Positions 30,090 through 47,240 of a stretch of DNA of 64,000 nt are shown here, piece by piece. A model generated the notes under the pieces. The model ran no database searches. It saw only the letters and a list, made by a program, of their open reading frames with translations, and was not told where the DNA came from. Within the stretch, counting starts at the first letter, position 1. The number at the start of each line of letters is the position of its first letter. The DNA is from Pseudonocardia oceani (GTDB taxonomy: Bacteria; Actinomycetota; Actinomycetes; Mycobacteriales; Pseudonocardiaceae): assembly GCF_019263585.2 (NCBI RefSeq), contig NZ_JADQDF010000001.1, positions 1,984,001 through 2,048,000 on the forward strand, written 5' to 3'. The position numbers and the translations under genes were made by a program.

Positions 30090-30742
30090 GCCTTCACACC
30101 ACCCTTCGCGGGGCTCTTGACCAGCAGGAGGCCGCCACGGGGGCCGGGGACGGCACCCTTGATCAGCAGCAGGCCGCGCTCGGCGTCGACCCGGAACACG
30201 GTGAGGTTCTGGGTCGTGACGCGGGCGACGCCCATGCGGCCGGCCATCTTGATGCCCTTGAAGACGCGGCCCGGGGTCGCGCAACCGCCGATGGAGCCGG
30301 GCGAGCGGTGCTTACGCTGCACGCCGTGGCTCGCGCCGAGGCCGTGGAAGCCGTGGCGCTTCATGACACCGGCGGTGCCCTTGCCCTTGCTGGTGCCGAC
30401 GACGTCGACCACCGCACCGGCCTCGAAGACCTCGGCGGTGATCTCCTGGCCGGGCGAGTACTCGCCGGCGTCGGAGGTGCGCAGCTCGACCAGGTGGCGG
30501 CGCGGCGTGGTGCCGGCCTTCTCGAAGTGGCCGGTGCGCGGCTTGTTCACCTTGCGCGGGTCGATGGCGCCGTACGCCAGCTGGACGGCGACGTAGCCGT
30601 CCTTCTCGGCGGTCCGCACCTGGGTCACCACGTTGGGGCCCGCCTGGACCACGGTGACCGGGACCACCCGGTTGTTCTCGTCGAAGACCTGGGTCATCCC
30701 GAGCTTGGTGCCCAGGATCCCGGTGATCTGCCTCTCGCTCAT
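30086..30742 (-). CDS. rplC: 50S ribosomal protein L3
   Basis: A 218-residue L3 near the peptidyl transferase centre. Starts [20 protein letters not shown]; the loop [20 protein letters not shown] is the conserved central extension, including the methylated-Gln region. ATG at 30740-30742. Confidence 0.98.
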   Translation of the reverse strand: MSERQITGILGTKLGMTQVFDENNRVVPVTVVQAGPNVVTQVRTAEKDGYVAVQLAYGAIDPRKVNKPRTGHFEKAGTTPRRHLVELRTSDAGEYSPGQEITAEVFEAGAVVDVVGTSKGKGTAGVMKRHGFHGLGASHGVQRKHRSPGSIGGCATPGRVFKGIKMAGRMGVARVTTQNLTVFRVDAERGLLLIKGAVPGPRGGLLLVKSPAKGGVKA

Positions 30743-30755
30743 GATTCCGTCAGCC

Positions 30756-31061
30756 CTACTGGATGTTGACGTCGACGGACGCCGGCAGGTCGATGCGCAT
30801 GAGCGCGTCGACGGTCTTCGGCGTCGGGTCGAGGATGTCGATGAGCCGCTTGTGGGTGCGCATCTCGAAGTGCTCGCGCGAGTCCTTGTACTTGTGCGGC
30901 GAGCGGATGACGCAGTAGATGTTCTTCTCCGTCGGCAGAGGCACCGGCCCGACGACCCGAGCACCCGTGCGCGTGACCGTCTCGACGATCTTGCGCGCGG
31001 AGGCGTCGATGGCCTCGTGGTCGTAGGCCTTCAGCCTGATGCGGATCTTTTGTCCCGCCAT
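30756..31061 (-). CDS. rpsJ: 30S ribosomal protein S10 (first gene of the S10 operon)
   Basis: A 101-residue S10, also the transcription partner NusE. Starts [20 protein letters not shown] and ends [13 protein letters not shown]. It leads the S10-spc gene series, whose order rpsJ-rplC-rplD-rplW-rplB-rpsS-rplV-rpsC-rplP-rpmC-rpsQ-rplN-rplX-rplE-rpsZ-rpsH-rplF-rplR-rpsE-rpmD-rplO-secY is complete. Confidence 0.98.
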   Translation of the reverse strand: MAGQKIRIRLKAYDHEAIDASARKIVETVTRTGARVVGPVPLPTEKNIYCVIRSPHKYKDSREHFEMRTHKRLIDILDPTPKTVDALMRIDLPASVDVNIQ

Positions 31062-31293
31062 GGTCGTCGGTCGTCCTTCTCATCCTGGGAGCGTGCTACG
31101 GGCGGTTCCGGGTCGGGCCCGGCCCGTGGACCGGCGCAGCCACTCCGCCTGGGGCAGCACGGGGCGGCTGTCGGTTCGCACGGTCTGGGCTCCGGTCCAC
31201 GAGGTCGGGCGTGTCGCGCCCGGCTCGCATACCGGTCCCCGGGATCACCCACGACCCCGGGGGGCCGCTGTGCTCGGGGGGTCCGCACCGGGG

Positions 31294-31317
31294 CGGCCCG
31301 CGATCGCTCGCGGGCCG
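31294..31317 (-). terminator. Second terminator-like hairpin after tuf
   Basis: A perfect 10-bp stem (31294-31303 with 31308-31317) and a 4-base loop, about 70 bases past the tuf stop. No U run. Confidence 0.6.
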
Positions 31318-31340
31318 GCGCCCGATGCGCAACCCGTCAA

Positions 31341-31366
31341 GGATGCCACACGGACGTGCGGCATCC
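31341..31366 (-). terminator. First terminator-like hairpin after tuf
   Basis: An 11-bp stem with one mismatch (31341-31351 with 31356-31366), about 20 bases past the tuf stop. With the second hairpin it likely ends the rpsL-rpsG-fusA-tuf transcript. Confidence 0.6.
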
Positions 31367-31386
31367 TCGACCGGGGTGGTGCGGTA

Positions 31387-32580
31387 CTACTTGGTGATCT
31401 TGGTGACCTGGCCGGCGCCGACGGTCCGACCACCCTCGCGGATGGCGAACTGCAGGCCCTCCTCCATGGCGATCGGCTGGATCAGCTTCACGTCCATGAG
31501 GGTGTTGTCGCCCGGCATGACCATCTCGGTGCCGCTGGGCAGGGTCACCACGCCGGTGACGTCCGTCGTCCGGAAGTAGAACTGGGGACGGTAGTTGTTG
31601 AAGAACGGCGTGTGACGGCCACCCTCGTCCTTGGACAGGATGTAGACCTGGCCGACGAACTCGGTGTGCGGGGTGGTGGTGCCCGGCTTGGTCACGACCA
31701 TGCCGCGCTCGACCTGCTCGCGCTTGATGCCGCGGAGCAGCAGCGCCGCGTTGTCGCCGGCGCGACCCTCGTCGAGGAACTTCTTGAACATCTCGATGGA
31801 CGTGGTGGTCGTCTTGAAGGACTTCTCCTTGATGCCGACGATCTCCACCTCCTCGTTCACCTTGACGATGCCGCGCTCGATGCGACCGGTGACGACGGTG
31901 CCACGACCGGAGATCGTGAAGACGTCCTCGACCGGCATCAGGAACGGACGGTCGACGTCGCGCTCGGGCTCCGGGATCGACTCGTCGACGGCGTCCATGA
32001 GCTCGAGCAGCTTCTCGGCCCACTCGGCGTCGCCCTCGAGGGCCTTGAGCGCCGAGACGCGGACGATCGGCAGGTCGTCGCCCGGGTAGTCCTGAGCCGA
32101 GAGCAGCTCGCGGACCTCGAGCTCGACGAGCTCCAGGATCTCCTCGTCGTCCACCATGTCGGCCTTGTTCAGCGCGACGACGATGTACGGCACGCCGACC
32201 TGGCGGGCGAGCAGCACGTGCTCGCGCGTCTGGGGCATGGGGCCGTCGGTGGCGGCGACCACGAGGATGGCACCGTCCATCTGGGCCGCACCGGTGATCA
32301 TGTTCTTGATGTAGTCGGCGTGCCCGGGGCAGTCGACGTGCGCGTAGTGGCGCTTCTCGGTCTGGTACTCGACGTGCGCGATCGAGATCGTGATGCCGCG
32401 CTGGCGCTCCTCGGGAGCCTTGTCGATCTGGTCGAACGCCGACGCCGCGTTGAGCGTCGGGAACTTGTCGTGGAGAACCTTGGTGATTGCCGCCGTCAGC
32501 GTGGTCTTACCGTGGTCGATGTGACCGATGGTGCCGATGTTGACGTGCGGCTTGGTCCGCTCGAACTTCGCCTTCGCCAC
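31387..32580 (-). CDS. tuf: Elongation factor Tu
   Basis: A 397-residue EF-Tu, delivering aminoacyl-tRNA to the ribosome. The G motifs are [18 protein letters not shown] and NKADMVD. Switch I, and domains 2 and 3 through [18 protein letters not shown], are complete. It is the last gene of the str operon, 100 bases after fusA with a hairpin between, so it may be transcribed partly on its own. Confidence 0.98.
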   Translation of the reverse strand: MAKAKFERTKPHVNIGTIGHIDHGKTTLTAAITKVLHDKFPTLNAASAFDQIDKAPEERQRGITISIAHVEYQTEKRHYAHVDCPGHADYIKNMITGAAQMDGAILVVAATDGPMPQTREHVLLARQVGVPYIVVALNKADMVDDEEILELVELEVRELLSAQDYPGDDLPIVRVSALKALEGDAEWAEKLLELMDAVDESIPEPERDVDRPFLMPVEDVFTISGRGTVVTGRIERGIVKVNEEVEIVGIKEKSFKTTTTSIEMFKKFLDEGRAGDNAALLLRGIKREQVERGMVVTKPGTTTPHTEFVGQVYILSKDEGGRHTPFFNNYRPQFYFRTTDVTGVVTLPSGTEMVMPGDNTLMDVKLIQPIAMEEGLQFAIREGGRTVGAGQVTKITK

Positions 32581-32649
32581 TGGGGAATCCTCCTGGACTG
32601 AGTGACTTCATCCGCCGTGCTGACGGGGGGTCTGTGGGTCGTGCCGGGT

Positions 32650-32676
32650 CCGGCGGGCCCGTGGTGGGCCCGCCGG
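32650..32676 (-). terminator. Hairpin between fusA and tuf
   Basis: A perfect 11-bp GC stem (32650-32660 with 32666-32676) with a 5-base loop, just 4 bases past the fusA stop. It could attenuate or process the transcript between the two factors. Confidence 0.6.
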
Positions 32677-32680
32677 GGAC

Positions 32681-34780
32681 TTACTCGCCCGTGGCCTTGG
32701 CGATGATCTCCTTGGCCACGTTGGTCGGGACCTCCGCGTAGGAGTCGAAGACCATGGTGTAGTTCGCCCGGCCCTGGGTCCGCGACCGCAGGTCGCCGAC
32801 GTAGCCGAACATCTCGGACAGCGGGACCAGCGCCTTGACGACGCGGGCACCCGCCCGCTCCTCCATGGCCTGGATCTGGCCGCGGCGGGAGTTGAGGTCG
32901 CCGATCACCTCACCCATGTAGTCCTCGGGCGTGGTGACCTCGACGGCCATCATCGGCTCGAGCAGCGCCGGGCTGGCCTGACGTGCGGCCTCCTTGAGCG
33001 CGATCGAGCCGGCGACCTTGAACGCCATCTCGGAGGAGTCGACCTCGTGGTAGGCACCGTCGACCAGGGTCAGCTTGACCCCGACCAGCGGGAAGCCCGC
33101 GAGGATGCCGTACTGCATGGCGTCCTGCGCACCGGCGTCGACCGACGGGATGTACTCCCGCGGGATGCGGCCACCGGTGACCTTGTTGTCGAACTCGTAC
33201 AGCGCACCGTCGGCGGTGTCGAGGGGCTCGATGGTGATGATCACCTTCGCGAACTGCCCCGAGCCACCGGTCTGCTTCTTGTGCGTGTAGCTGTACTTCT
33301 CCACGGCGCGGCGGATCGTCTCGCGGTACGCCACCTGCGGCTTGCCGATGTTCGCCTCGACCTTGTAATCGGTCTTCATGCGGTTCACCAGCACCTCGAG
33401 GTGCAGCTCCCCCATGCCGGCGAGGATGGTCTGGCCCGACTCCTCGTCCTGCGTGACCTGGAAGGTGGGGTCCTCCTCGGCCAGCTTCTGGATCGCGACG
33501 CCCAGCTTCTCCTGGTCGGCCTTGGTCTTCGGCTCCACCGCGACCTGGATGACCGGGTCGGGGAAGGACATCGACTCGAGCACGATGGGGTGCTGCGGGT
33601 CCGACAGGGTCTCCCCCGTCGTCGTGTCCTTCAGGCCGATGACCGCGTAGATGTGGCCGGCCTGGGCCTCGTCGACCGGGTTCTCCTTGTTGGCCTGCAT
33701 CTGGAACATCTTCCCGATGCGCTCCTTGCGGTCCTTGGTCGAGTTGACGACCTGGGAGCCCGCGGCGACCTTGCCGGAGTAGACCCGGATGTAGGTGAGC
33801 TTGCCGAAGAACGGGTGCGCGGCGATCTTGAACGCGAGCGCGGAGAACGGCTCGGTGACGTCCGGCTTGCGCGACTGCGCCGTCTCGCCGTCCTGCAGCG
33901 TGCCCTCGACCGGCGGCACGTCGAGCGGGGACGGGAGGTAGGCGATGACCGCGTCGAGCATGGGCTGGACGCCCTTGTTCTTGTACGCGGACCCGCAGAG
34001 CACCGGGTAGGCGATGCGGTCGGTCACGATCTTGCGGATGCCGTGCTTGATCTGCTCGACCGTGAGCTCCTCGCCACCGAGGTAGAGCTCCATGAGCTCG
34101 TCGTCGGTCTCGGCGACGGCCTCGACGAGGGCCGTGCGGTACTCCGCGGCCTTCTCGAGCATGTCGGCCGGGATCTCCTCGACCGTGTAGTCCTCGCCGA
34201 TCTTCACCTCTCCGCGCCACGTGAGCGCGCGCATCTCGACCAGGTCGACGACGCCGATGAAGTCGTTCTCGGAACCGATCGGCAGCTGCAGGGGCAGCGG
34301 CGTGGCGCCGAGGCGCTCCTTGATCGTCCGCACGGTGAAGTAGAAGTCCGCACCGAGCTTGTCCATCTTGTTGACGAAGCAGATGCGCGGCACGTCGTAC
34401 TTGGTGGCCTGCCGCCAGACCTGCTCGGACTGCGGCTCGACCCCCTCCTTGCCGTCGAAGACCGCCACCGCGCCGTCGAGCACCCGCAGGGAGCGCTCGA
34501 CCTCGACCGTGAAGTCGACGTGGCCGGGGGTGTCGATGATGTTGATCTGGTGGTCTTTCCAGAAGCAGGTGATCGCGGCGCTGGTGATCGTGATGCCGCG
34601 CTTCTGCTCCTCCTCCATCCAGTCCATCGTGGCCGCGCCGTCGTGGACCTCACCGATCTTGTAGTTCAGACCGGTGTAGTACAGGATCCGCTCGGTCGTG
34701 GTGGTCTTGCCGGCGTCGATGTGGGCCATGATGCCGATGTTGCGGACCTTGCCCAGGTCCGTCAGCACGTCGCGTGCCAC
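32681..34780 (-). CDS. fusA: Elongation factor G
   Basis: A 699-residue EF-G, the GTPase that drives translocation. The G domain has [28 protein letters not shown] and NKMDKLG, and all five domains are present, ending [19 protein letters not shown]. Normal length. It lies 45 bases after rpsG. Confidence 0.98.
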   Translation of the reverse strand: MARDVLTDLGKVRNIGIMAHIDAGKTTTTERILYYTGLNYKIGEVHDGAATMDWMEEEQKRGITITSAAITCFWKDHQINIIDTPGHVDFTVEVERSLRVLDGAVAVFDGKEGVEPQSEQVWRQATKYDVPRICFVNKMDKLGADFYFTVRTIKERLGATPLPLQLPIGSENDFIGVVDLVEMRALTWRGEVKIGEDYTVEEIPADMLEKAAEYRTALVEAVAETDDELMELYLGGEELTVEQIKHGIRKIVTDRIAYPVLCGSAYKNKGVQPMLDAVIAYLPSPLDVPPVEGTLQDGETAQSRKPDVTEPFSALAFKIAAHPFFGKLTYIRVYSGKVAAGSQVVNSTKDRKERIGKMFQMQANKENPVDEAQAGHIYAVIGLKDTTTGETLSDPQHPIVLESMSFPDPVIQVAVEPKTKADQEKLGVAIQKLAEEDPTFQVTQDEESGQTILAGMGELHLEVLVNRMKTDYKVEANIGKPQVAYRETIRRAVEKYSYTHKKQTGGSGQFAKVIITIEPLDTADGALYEFDNKVTGGRIPREYIPSVDAGAQDAMQYGILAGFPLVGVKLTLVDGAYHEVDSSEMAFKVAGSIALKEAARQASPALLEPMMAVEVTTPEDYMGEVIGDLNSRRGQIQAMEERAGARVVKALVPLSEMFGYVGDLRSRTQGRANYTMVFDSYAEVPTNVAKEIIAKATGE

Positions 34781-34825
34781 AGCTATCTCGCTTCCCTCAA
34801 CAGGTTGGCGCGGACGATCGGCCCG

Positions 34826-35296
34826 TCACCAGCGGTAGTGGGCGAAGGCCTTGTTGGACTCCGCCATCTTGTGCATGTCCTCGCGCCGCTTGACGGCGGC
34901 GCCCAGACCGTTGCTCGCGTCGAGGAGCTCGTTCATGAGCCGCTCGACCATGGTCTTCTCGCGGCGCTGCCCGGCGTACGACACCAGCCAGCGCAGGCCC
35001 AGCGTGGTCTGCCGGACGGCACGGACCTCGACGGGCACCTGGTAGGTGGCGCCACCGACGCGGCGGCTGCGCACCTCCAGGGCGGGCTTGACGTTGTCGA
35101 GCGCGCGCTTGAGCGTGACGACCGGGTCGGCCCCGGTCTTCTCCCGCGTGCCCTCGAGGGCCGCGTAGACGATCCGCTCGGCGAGGCTGCGCTTGCCGTC
35201 CTGGAGCACCTTGTTCACCAGCTGGGTGACCAGCGGCGAGCTGTAGACCGGGTCGGAGACCAGCGGTCGCTTCGGAGCAGGGCCCTTGCGAGGCAT
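34826..35296 (-). CDS. rpsG: 30S ribosomal protein S7
   Basis: A 156-residue S7, which nucleates the 30S head. Starts [20 protein letters not shown] and contains [20 protein letters not shown] and [21 protein letters not shown] sequence ([18 protein letters not shown]). The start shares one base with the rpsL stop. Confidence 0.98.
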   Translation of the reverse strand: MPRKGPAPKRPLVSDPVYSSPLVTQLVNKVLQDGKRSLAERIVYAALEGTREKTGADPVVTLKRALDNVKPALEVRSRRVGGATYQVPVEVRAVRQTTLGLRWLVSYAGQRREKTMVERLMNELLDASNGLGAAVKRREDMHKMAESNKAFAHYRW

Positions 35297-35670
35297 CAGC
35301 TCTTCTCCTTCTTCGCGCCGTAGCGGCTGCGAGCCTGCTTGCGGTTCTTCACGCCCTGCGTGTCCAGCGAGCCGCGGACGATCTTGTAGCGGACACCCGG
35401 GAGGTCCTTCACGCGGCCACCGCGCACCAGGACGATCGAGTGCTCCTGGAGGTTGTGGCCCTCACCGGGGATGTAGGCCGTGATCTCCATCTGGCTGGTC
35501 AGCTTGACGCGCGCGACCTTGCGAAGCGCCGAGTTCGGCTTCTTCGGGGTGGTCGTGTAGACGCGCGTGCAGACGCCGCGGCGCTGGGGACTCCCCTTGA
35601 GCGCGGCCGTCTTCGTCTTGGTGGCCTTGTCCTGACGGCCCTTGCGGACCAGCTGCTGGATCGTGGGCAT
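35296..35670 (-). CDS. rpsL: 30S ribosomal protein S12
   Basis: A 124-residue S12 in the decoding centre. [20 protein letters not shown] starts it. The streptomycin-relevant lysines in [17 protein letters not shown] and in [17 protein letters not shown] are the sensitive type. It is the first gene of the str operon; its ATG is at 35668-35670. Confidence 0.98.
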   Translation of the reverse strand: MPTIQQLVRKGRQDKATKTKTAALKGSPQRRGVCTRVYTTTPKKPNSALRKVARVKLTSQMEITAYIPGEGHNLQEHSIVLVRGGRVKDLPGVRYKIVRGSLDTQGVKNRKQARSRYGAKKEKS

Positions 35671-36173
35671 GAACCGTCTGCTTCTTCCCGTCGGTGGTGC
35701 TGGTGCACTGCGTCTGTCGTGTGTCGAGCTGGGTCGTGCTGGGGAGGCCGGCTGCACCGGCCGCCCTCCCCCGAGGTCGGGCGTGTCGCACCTTCGAACA
35801 CCGTGCGAATGAGATCGGGGAACCTCACCGGATGGCCGGAGGCCTGCGCATCGGGGACGCGATCACGGGCCGGAGCACGGGATCGACGGCCCACAGGCGC
35901 GCAGATCGGCCCGACCGAGGTCGAGCGCAAGCACCAAGACTACCCGCCCCGCCGAAGGGGGGTCAAAACGGGTCCAGGTGAGCATCTGCCGGTGCTCGCA
36001 GAGTGCCGCACGACGTGGCGCGCCGCAAGAGGACTCGCCCGCTCGCCGCCGCTCGGCACCCGCTCGCCGCAGACGGGCGGCCACGGGCCGTGACGACCGG
36101 TGTGGCCCGTCCGTGCACGTCCTGGCCCCGGAGAGCCGTTCCCGGCGTGGTCCGGGGCTGGATACCGTCGCGC
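35671..36173. other. Divergent non-coding region between rpsL and the esterase-BVMO gene
   Basis: 503 bases with no gene I can support. It must hold the minus-strand str operon promoter and leader, and the plus-strand promoter for the fusion gene. Long frames here are low-complexity shadows. No clear repeats or boxes were found. Confidence 0.65.
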
Positions 36174-38501
36174 ATGGCCCTTCCCCGTGCCGCCGTCCGG
36201 CTGCTCACCCGGGGCGTCGTCGCCCCGCTGCTCTCCCCCCTGCTGCCGCTGCCGGTCAGCAGGCGCCTGCTCGACGCCACCGGCTACGTGCTCCCGCTCC
36301 CCCTCGGCACCCGGCGCACCGCCGTCGACCTCGGCGGCGTACCGGCCGAGCGCGTCGTCGCGCGCGGCGCCGACGGCCCGCAGCAGGTGCTGTACCTGCA
36401 CGGCGGCGGCTACAAGACGGGTTCCCCCACCTCGCACCGCGCGCTCACCGCGCACCTGAGCCGGGCGTGCGGCGCCCCGGTGCACGTGCCGGCCTACCGG
36501 CTCGCGCCCGAGCACCCGTTCCCGGCGGCCGTCGACGACGTCGTGGCCGCGTGGCGGGCGCTGCGCGCAGCGGGGCACCAACCACAGCGCATCGCCGTGC
36601 TCGGTGATTCCGCGGGCGGCGGACTCGTCATGGCGCTCGCGCTGCGGCTGCGCGCGGCCGGCGAGGAGCTGCCCGGCTCGCTCGGGCTGGTCTCGCCGTG
36701 GCTCGACCTCGACCTGCGCTCTCCCTGGGTCACGGCCAACTCCCGCCGCGACGCCATGCTCGACGCAGGGACCCTGGCGCCGGCCGCCGCGGACTACCGG
36801 GCGGGCGCAACGGCCCCCGAGCTCGAGCCGCTGGCCGCCGACCTCACCGGCTTCCCGCCGCTGCACGTCGTCGCCGGGGCCGACGAGGTGCTGGTCGGCG
36901 ACGCCGACGCCCTCGTCGAGCGGGCGCGGGCGGCCGGCGTGCCCGTCACCTACACCCGCGCGGCCGGGCTCTGGCACGCCTACCCGGTGTTCGCGGGCCT
37001 GCTCGCCGAGGCCGACGCCGCCGTCGCGGAGCTCGGCGAGGCCGTGCGCCGCGACTGCGGCGGCGGCGCCCCGGTGCGCGTCGCCGTCGTCGGGGCCGGG
37101 TTCGGCGGGATCGGCATGGGTGCGGCCCTGCGGGGCACCGGCGCCGAGGTGACGATCCTCGACCGGGCCGACGGCGTCGGAGGCGTGTGGCGGGCCAACA
37201 CCTACCCGGGCGCGGCGTGCGACGTCCCGTCGCACCTCTACTCCTTCTCCTTCGCCCCCGGCCGCGAGTGGACCCGCCGGTTCGCCCCGCAGCCCGACAT
37301 CCTGCGCTACCTCGAGCGCGTCGCGGCCGAGCACGGGCTGGCGCCGCGGCTGCGCACCGAGGTCACCGAGGCCCACTGGGACGACGCCCGCGGCGCCTGG
37401 CGCCTGGACCTGTCCGACGGCGAGACGCTCGAGGCCGACGTGCTGGTGCCGGCGTGCGGGCAGCTCTCGCGCCCGGCCGCGCCGCGCATCCCCGGCCTCG
37501 ACGCGTTCACGGGCCCGGTCTTCCACTCCGCGGAGTGGGACCACGACGTCGACCTCACCGGCAGACGCGTGGCCGTCGTCGGCACCGGGGCCAGCGCCAT
37601 CCAGTTCGTGCCCGCGATCGTCGACCGGGTGGCGTCGCTGACGGTCTTCCAGCGCTCCGCGCCCTACCTCATCCCCAAGCCCGACCGTGCCTACTCCACC
37701 ACCCACCACGCGTTCTTCCGCGCGGTCCCGGCCTGGCGGAGCGCGGCCCGGGCGTTCTGGTTCGGGTTCTTCGAGACCGGCGCGCTCGGGTTCACCGCGG
37801 TCCGGTCGCTGACGGTGCCGTTCCGCTGGGCGTTCGAGGGCCTGGTGCGCAGCCAGGTGCGCGACGCCGCACTGCGGGAGAAGCTGCGTCCCGACTACCC
37901 CGTGGGCTGCAAGCGGGTGCTCATCTCCTCGGACTGGTACCCGGCGGTCGCGCAGCCGCACGTCGACGTCGTGACGGCGGGGGTGGCGGGCGTGACGGCC
38001 GGGTCCGTGCTCGCGGAGGACGGCACCGAACACCCCGCCGACGTGATCGTCCTCGGCACCGGGTTCGCCACCACCGACTTCCTCACGCCGATGAAGGTCT
38101 TCGGCCCCGGCGGCGCCGAGCTGTCGGACCGCTGGCGCGCCGGTGCCCGCGCGCACCTGGGCATCACCGTGCCCGGCTTCCCCAACCTGTTCCTGCTCTA
38201 CGGCCCCAACACCAACGTCGGCTCGGGGTCGATCGTGCACATGCTGGAGAGCCAGATCGCGTACGTGCGCCAGGCCGTCGCGGCGGTGGCAGGCGGCGCG
38301 GGCCCGCTCTCGGTGCGCCCCGACGTCGAGTCGCGGTTCGACACCGAGGTGCAGGACCGCCTGGGCCGCAGCGTCTGGACCGGCTGCCAGAGCTGGTACC
38401 GCACGGCCAGCGGGCGGATCGTCAACAACTGGCCGGGGTTGATGCGCGAGTACCGGCGGCGGACGGCGCAGTTCGACGTGACGGAGTACGAGACCCTCTA
38501 G
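36174..38501 (+). CDS. Fused alpha/beta-hydrolase (esterase) and Baeyer-Villiger-type flavin monooxygenase
   Basis: A 775-residue two-enzyme protein. Residues 1-295 are a hormone-sensitive-lipase-family esterase: oxyanion HGGGY (76-80), nucleophile Ser146 in GDSAGGG, Asp237 in AGADE and His268 in LWHAYP. Residues 300-775 are a class B flavin monooxygenase: FAD site GAGFGGIG (307-314), BVMO fingerprint F445-x-G447-x3-H451-x3-W455-D456, and NADPH site GTGASA (470-475). BVMOs insert oxygen beside a ketone to make an ester; an esterase would then cleave it, so the fusion suggests a ketone-degrading pathway such as a steroid or alkyl ketone. There is no frame break at the junction. The ATG at 36174 lacks a strong ribosome site. 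The gene stands alone, divergent from rpsL. Confidence 0.88.
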   Translation: MALPRAAVRLLTRGVVAPLLSPLLPLPVSRRLLDATGYVLPLPLGTRRTAVDLGGVPAERVVARGADGPQQVLYLHGGGYKTGSPTSHRALTAHLSRACGAPVHVPAYRLAPEHPFPAAVDDVVAAWRALRAAGHQPQRIAVLGDSAGGGLVMALALRLRAAGEELPGSLGLVSPWLDLDLRSPWVTANSRRDAMLDAGTLAPAAADYRAGATAPELEPLAADLTGFPPLHVVAGADEVLVGDADALVERARAAGVPVTYTRAAGLWHAYPVFAGLLAEADAAVAELGEAVRRDCGGGAPVRVAVVGAGFGGIGMGAALRGTGAEVTILDRADGVGGVWRANTYPGAACDVPSHLYSFSFAPGREWTRRFAPQPDILRYLERVAAEHGLAPRLRTEVTEAHWDDARGAWRLDLSDGETLEADVLVPACGQLSRPAAPRIPGLDAFTGPVFHSAEWDHDVDLTGRRVAVVGTGASAIQFVPAIVDRVASLTVFQRSAPYLIPKPDRAYSTTHHAFFRAVPAWRSAARAFWFGFFETGALGFTAVRSLTVPFRWAFEGLVRSQVRDAALREKLRPDYPVGCKRVLISSDWYPAVAQPHVDVVTAGVAGVTAGSVLAEDGTEHPADVIVLGTGFATTDFLTPMKVFGPGGAELSDRWRAGARAHLGITVPGFPNLFLLYGPNTNVGSGSIVHMLESQIAYVRQAVAAVAGGAGPLSVRPDVESRFDTEVQDRLGRSVWTGCQSWYRTASGRIVNNWPGLMREYRRRTAQFDVTEYETL

Positions 38502-38512
38502 CACCTCCGCGC

Positions 38513-38555
38513 GAACGGCACTACCGCCCAATGTGGTCGGGCGGGAGTGCCGTTC
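38513..38555. repeat. Palindromic element, left copy (3' end of the DUF559-like gene)
   Basis: A 17-bp stem with one mismatch (38513-38529 with 38539-38555) and a 9-base loop. The outer arm is GAACGGCAC. It abuts the stop codon of the DUF559-like gene and lies 11 bases past the esterase-BVMO stop. The 14 bases CGCGCGAACGGCAC at its left edge recur exactly at 39581-39594. Confidence 0.85.
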
Positions 38556-39492
38556 ACCTGGGGGGTAGCGCCAGCAGCGGCGGCCTCGGGCGCCGCGACG
38601 CGTGCGCGTGGTTCGCCGTGAGGTCGCGCAGCACCGCGACCGGGTCCCTCAGCGCGCTCGGCAGGTGGTGGACGACGACCACGCCCTCGGCCATCATCGC
38701 CGCGCGGCGGTCCAGGGTGCGGGCGTAGTCGGCCGGGCCGAGGTGCCACTCCAGCGAATCGATCTCCCAGGCCATGCCCACGTCGTCGAACCAGGCGTCG
38801 GGCACGGCGACGAGCCGGCCCACACGGTCGTGGAGCTCGGCGTTCCAGATCGGGGCGGGCAGGCCCGACCGCCGCAGCACCGCCCGGGCCTGCGCCTCGG
38901 CCGCGGAGCGCACGCCGTCGCCGACCTCGCGCAGGACCTCCCGGGGCAGCGCGCTCCCCCGTCCGCTGCCCGCCGCGAGCTCCGTGTTCAGCTCCGCCGG
39001 CGTGCACCGCCCGCGTTGCACGACCTCGGCGACGGCCGCCCGCACCTCGGCGCGGACGCGGCAGCGGCGGGCGAAGTCGAGGACCGCGCGGGCCTCGTGC
39101 GCGAGCGCCCAGCGTCCGGGTGCGGGGACGGGGAGCCGGTCGGTGCGCTCGGCGAGCACCCGCCCGGACCCGGCGCGCCGCACGTCGGCGGCCACGAGCA
39201 GGTGCACCGGACCCGACGGGCGCGGCATGCGCTCCATCCCGTGCAGCTCGAGCGCGTCGGCACCGGTGAGCACGGCTCCGGGACCGCCGTGGAGCAGCGC
39301 CGCCTGCCTGCGGTCGGCCCGGGTGACCGGACCGTTGTGCAGCAGCAGGATGCCCGGCAGCAGCAGCTGCCACGGCCCGCCCGCGCGGCAGCGGTGGCTG
39401 ATGGTGCTGCGGGGGACGCCGAGCGCCACCAGGTCGGCGGCGCGCACGACCGCCGTGCCGCACAGCTGGGGGATCTCGTCGAGGCGGGGCAC
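38554..39492 (-). CDS. DUF559/Vsr-like nuclease-fold protein with AbiEi-like N-terminal domain
   Basis: A 312-residue protein with no close family name that I can give. The N-terminal about 60 residues (AVVRAADLVALGVPRSTISH, then WQLLLPGILLL) look like the winged-helix domain of AbiEi-type antitoxins. The C-terminal about 110 residues look like a DUF559/very-short-patch-repair nuclease fold: a helix SAAEAQARAVLRRSGLPAPI with Glu199, Asp232 in VPDAWFDD, and Glu243-x-Asp245 in AWEIDSLEWH. The lysine of a PD-(D/E)xK site is not obvious, so activity is uncertain. It starts with GTG, stands alone between two matching hairpins, and has no partner toxin gene. Such proteins are numerous in actinobacteria and uncharacterised to my knowledge. 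Confidence 0.65.
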   Translation of the reverse strand: MPRLDEIPQLCGTAVVRAADLVALGVPRSTISHRCRAGGPWQLLLPGILLLHNGPVTRADRRQAALLHGGPGAVLTGADALELHGMERMPRPSGPVHLLVAADVRRAGSGRVLAERTDRLPVPAPGRWALAHEARAVLDFARRCRVRAEVRAAVAEVVQRGRCTPAELNTELAAGSGRGSALPREVLREVGDGVRSAAEAQARAVLRRSGLPAPIWNAELHDRVGRLVAVPDAWFDDVGMAWEIDSLEWHLGPADYARTLDRRAAMMAEGVVVVHHLPSALRDPVAVLRDLTANHAHASRRPRPPLLALPPR

Positions 39493-39582
39493 CCACAGAT
39501 CGTGCGGCCTCCGGCGACCCGCGGCGGCGCGAGCTGCGGAGCTGTGGACGCGCGGGGCCCGATGTGGACAACCCCGCCACGC

Positions 39583-39629
39583 GCGAACGGCACCCTCACC
39601 CGAGCAGGTTGGGTGAGAGTGCCGTTCGC
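39583..39629. repeat. Palindromic element, right copy (upstream of the DUF559-like gene)
   Basis: A 19-bp stem with one G/T-type mismatch (39583-39601 with 39611-39629) and a 9-base loop. The arm GCGAACGGCAC and the loop size match the left copy at 38513-38555, while the inner arm bases differ but remain paired. It lies 91 bases upstream of the gene's GTG and before the rpoC terminator. Confidence 0.85.
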
Positions 39630-39659
39630 ACGGAGATGGGATGGGCCGGAACGGCGGAC

Positions 39660-39698
39660 GGGGCCGGCCACCGCCACGGGAGAGCGGTGTCCGGCCCC
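39660..39698. terminator. Hairpin downstream of rpoC (distal)
   Basis: A 15-bp stem with one mismatch (39660-39674 with 39684-39698) and a 9-base loop, between the rpoC-proximal terminator and the palindromic element. Confidence 0.5.
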
Positions 39699-39716
39699 GT
39701 CCGGGACCCCTCGGTG

Positions 39717-39744
39717 CGTCCCCGCCCGCGACCGGGCGGGGACG
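39717..39744 (-). terminator. rpoBC terminator
   Basis: A perfect 12-bp GC stem (39717-39728 with 39733-39744) and a 4-base loop, 10 bases past the rpoC stop. No U run, as is common for actinobacterial terminators. Confidence 0.7.
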
Positions 39745-39754
39745 TCGCGGCTAC

Positions 39755-43669
<3,915 letters not shown>

Positions 43670-43709
43670 TATTCGCCTCAGTTCCTTCTTGTGTATCTGG
43701 CTCGGGCGG

Positions 43710-47240
<3,531 letters not shown>

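Larger units (their letters stand above)
31062..31386. other. Non-coding gap between tuf and rpsJ
   Basis: 325 bases without a supportable gene. The tuf-proximal half holds two hairpins (listed separately). The rpsJ-proximal half must hold the promoter and leader of the S10 operon on the minus strand; I could not pick convincing boxes in the GC-rich sequence. Confidence 0.7.

Noticed and set aside
31062..31386. Small protein genes in the tuf-rpsJ gap
   Set aside because: All frames are Pro/Arg/Gly-rich shadows and the region contains terminator hairpins.
35296..35670. Streptomycin resistance change in S12
   Set aside because: The lysines in [13 protein letters not shown] and [13 protein letters not shown] are the wild-type residues.
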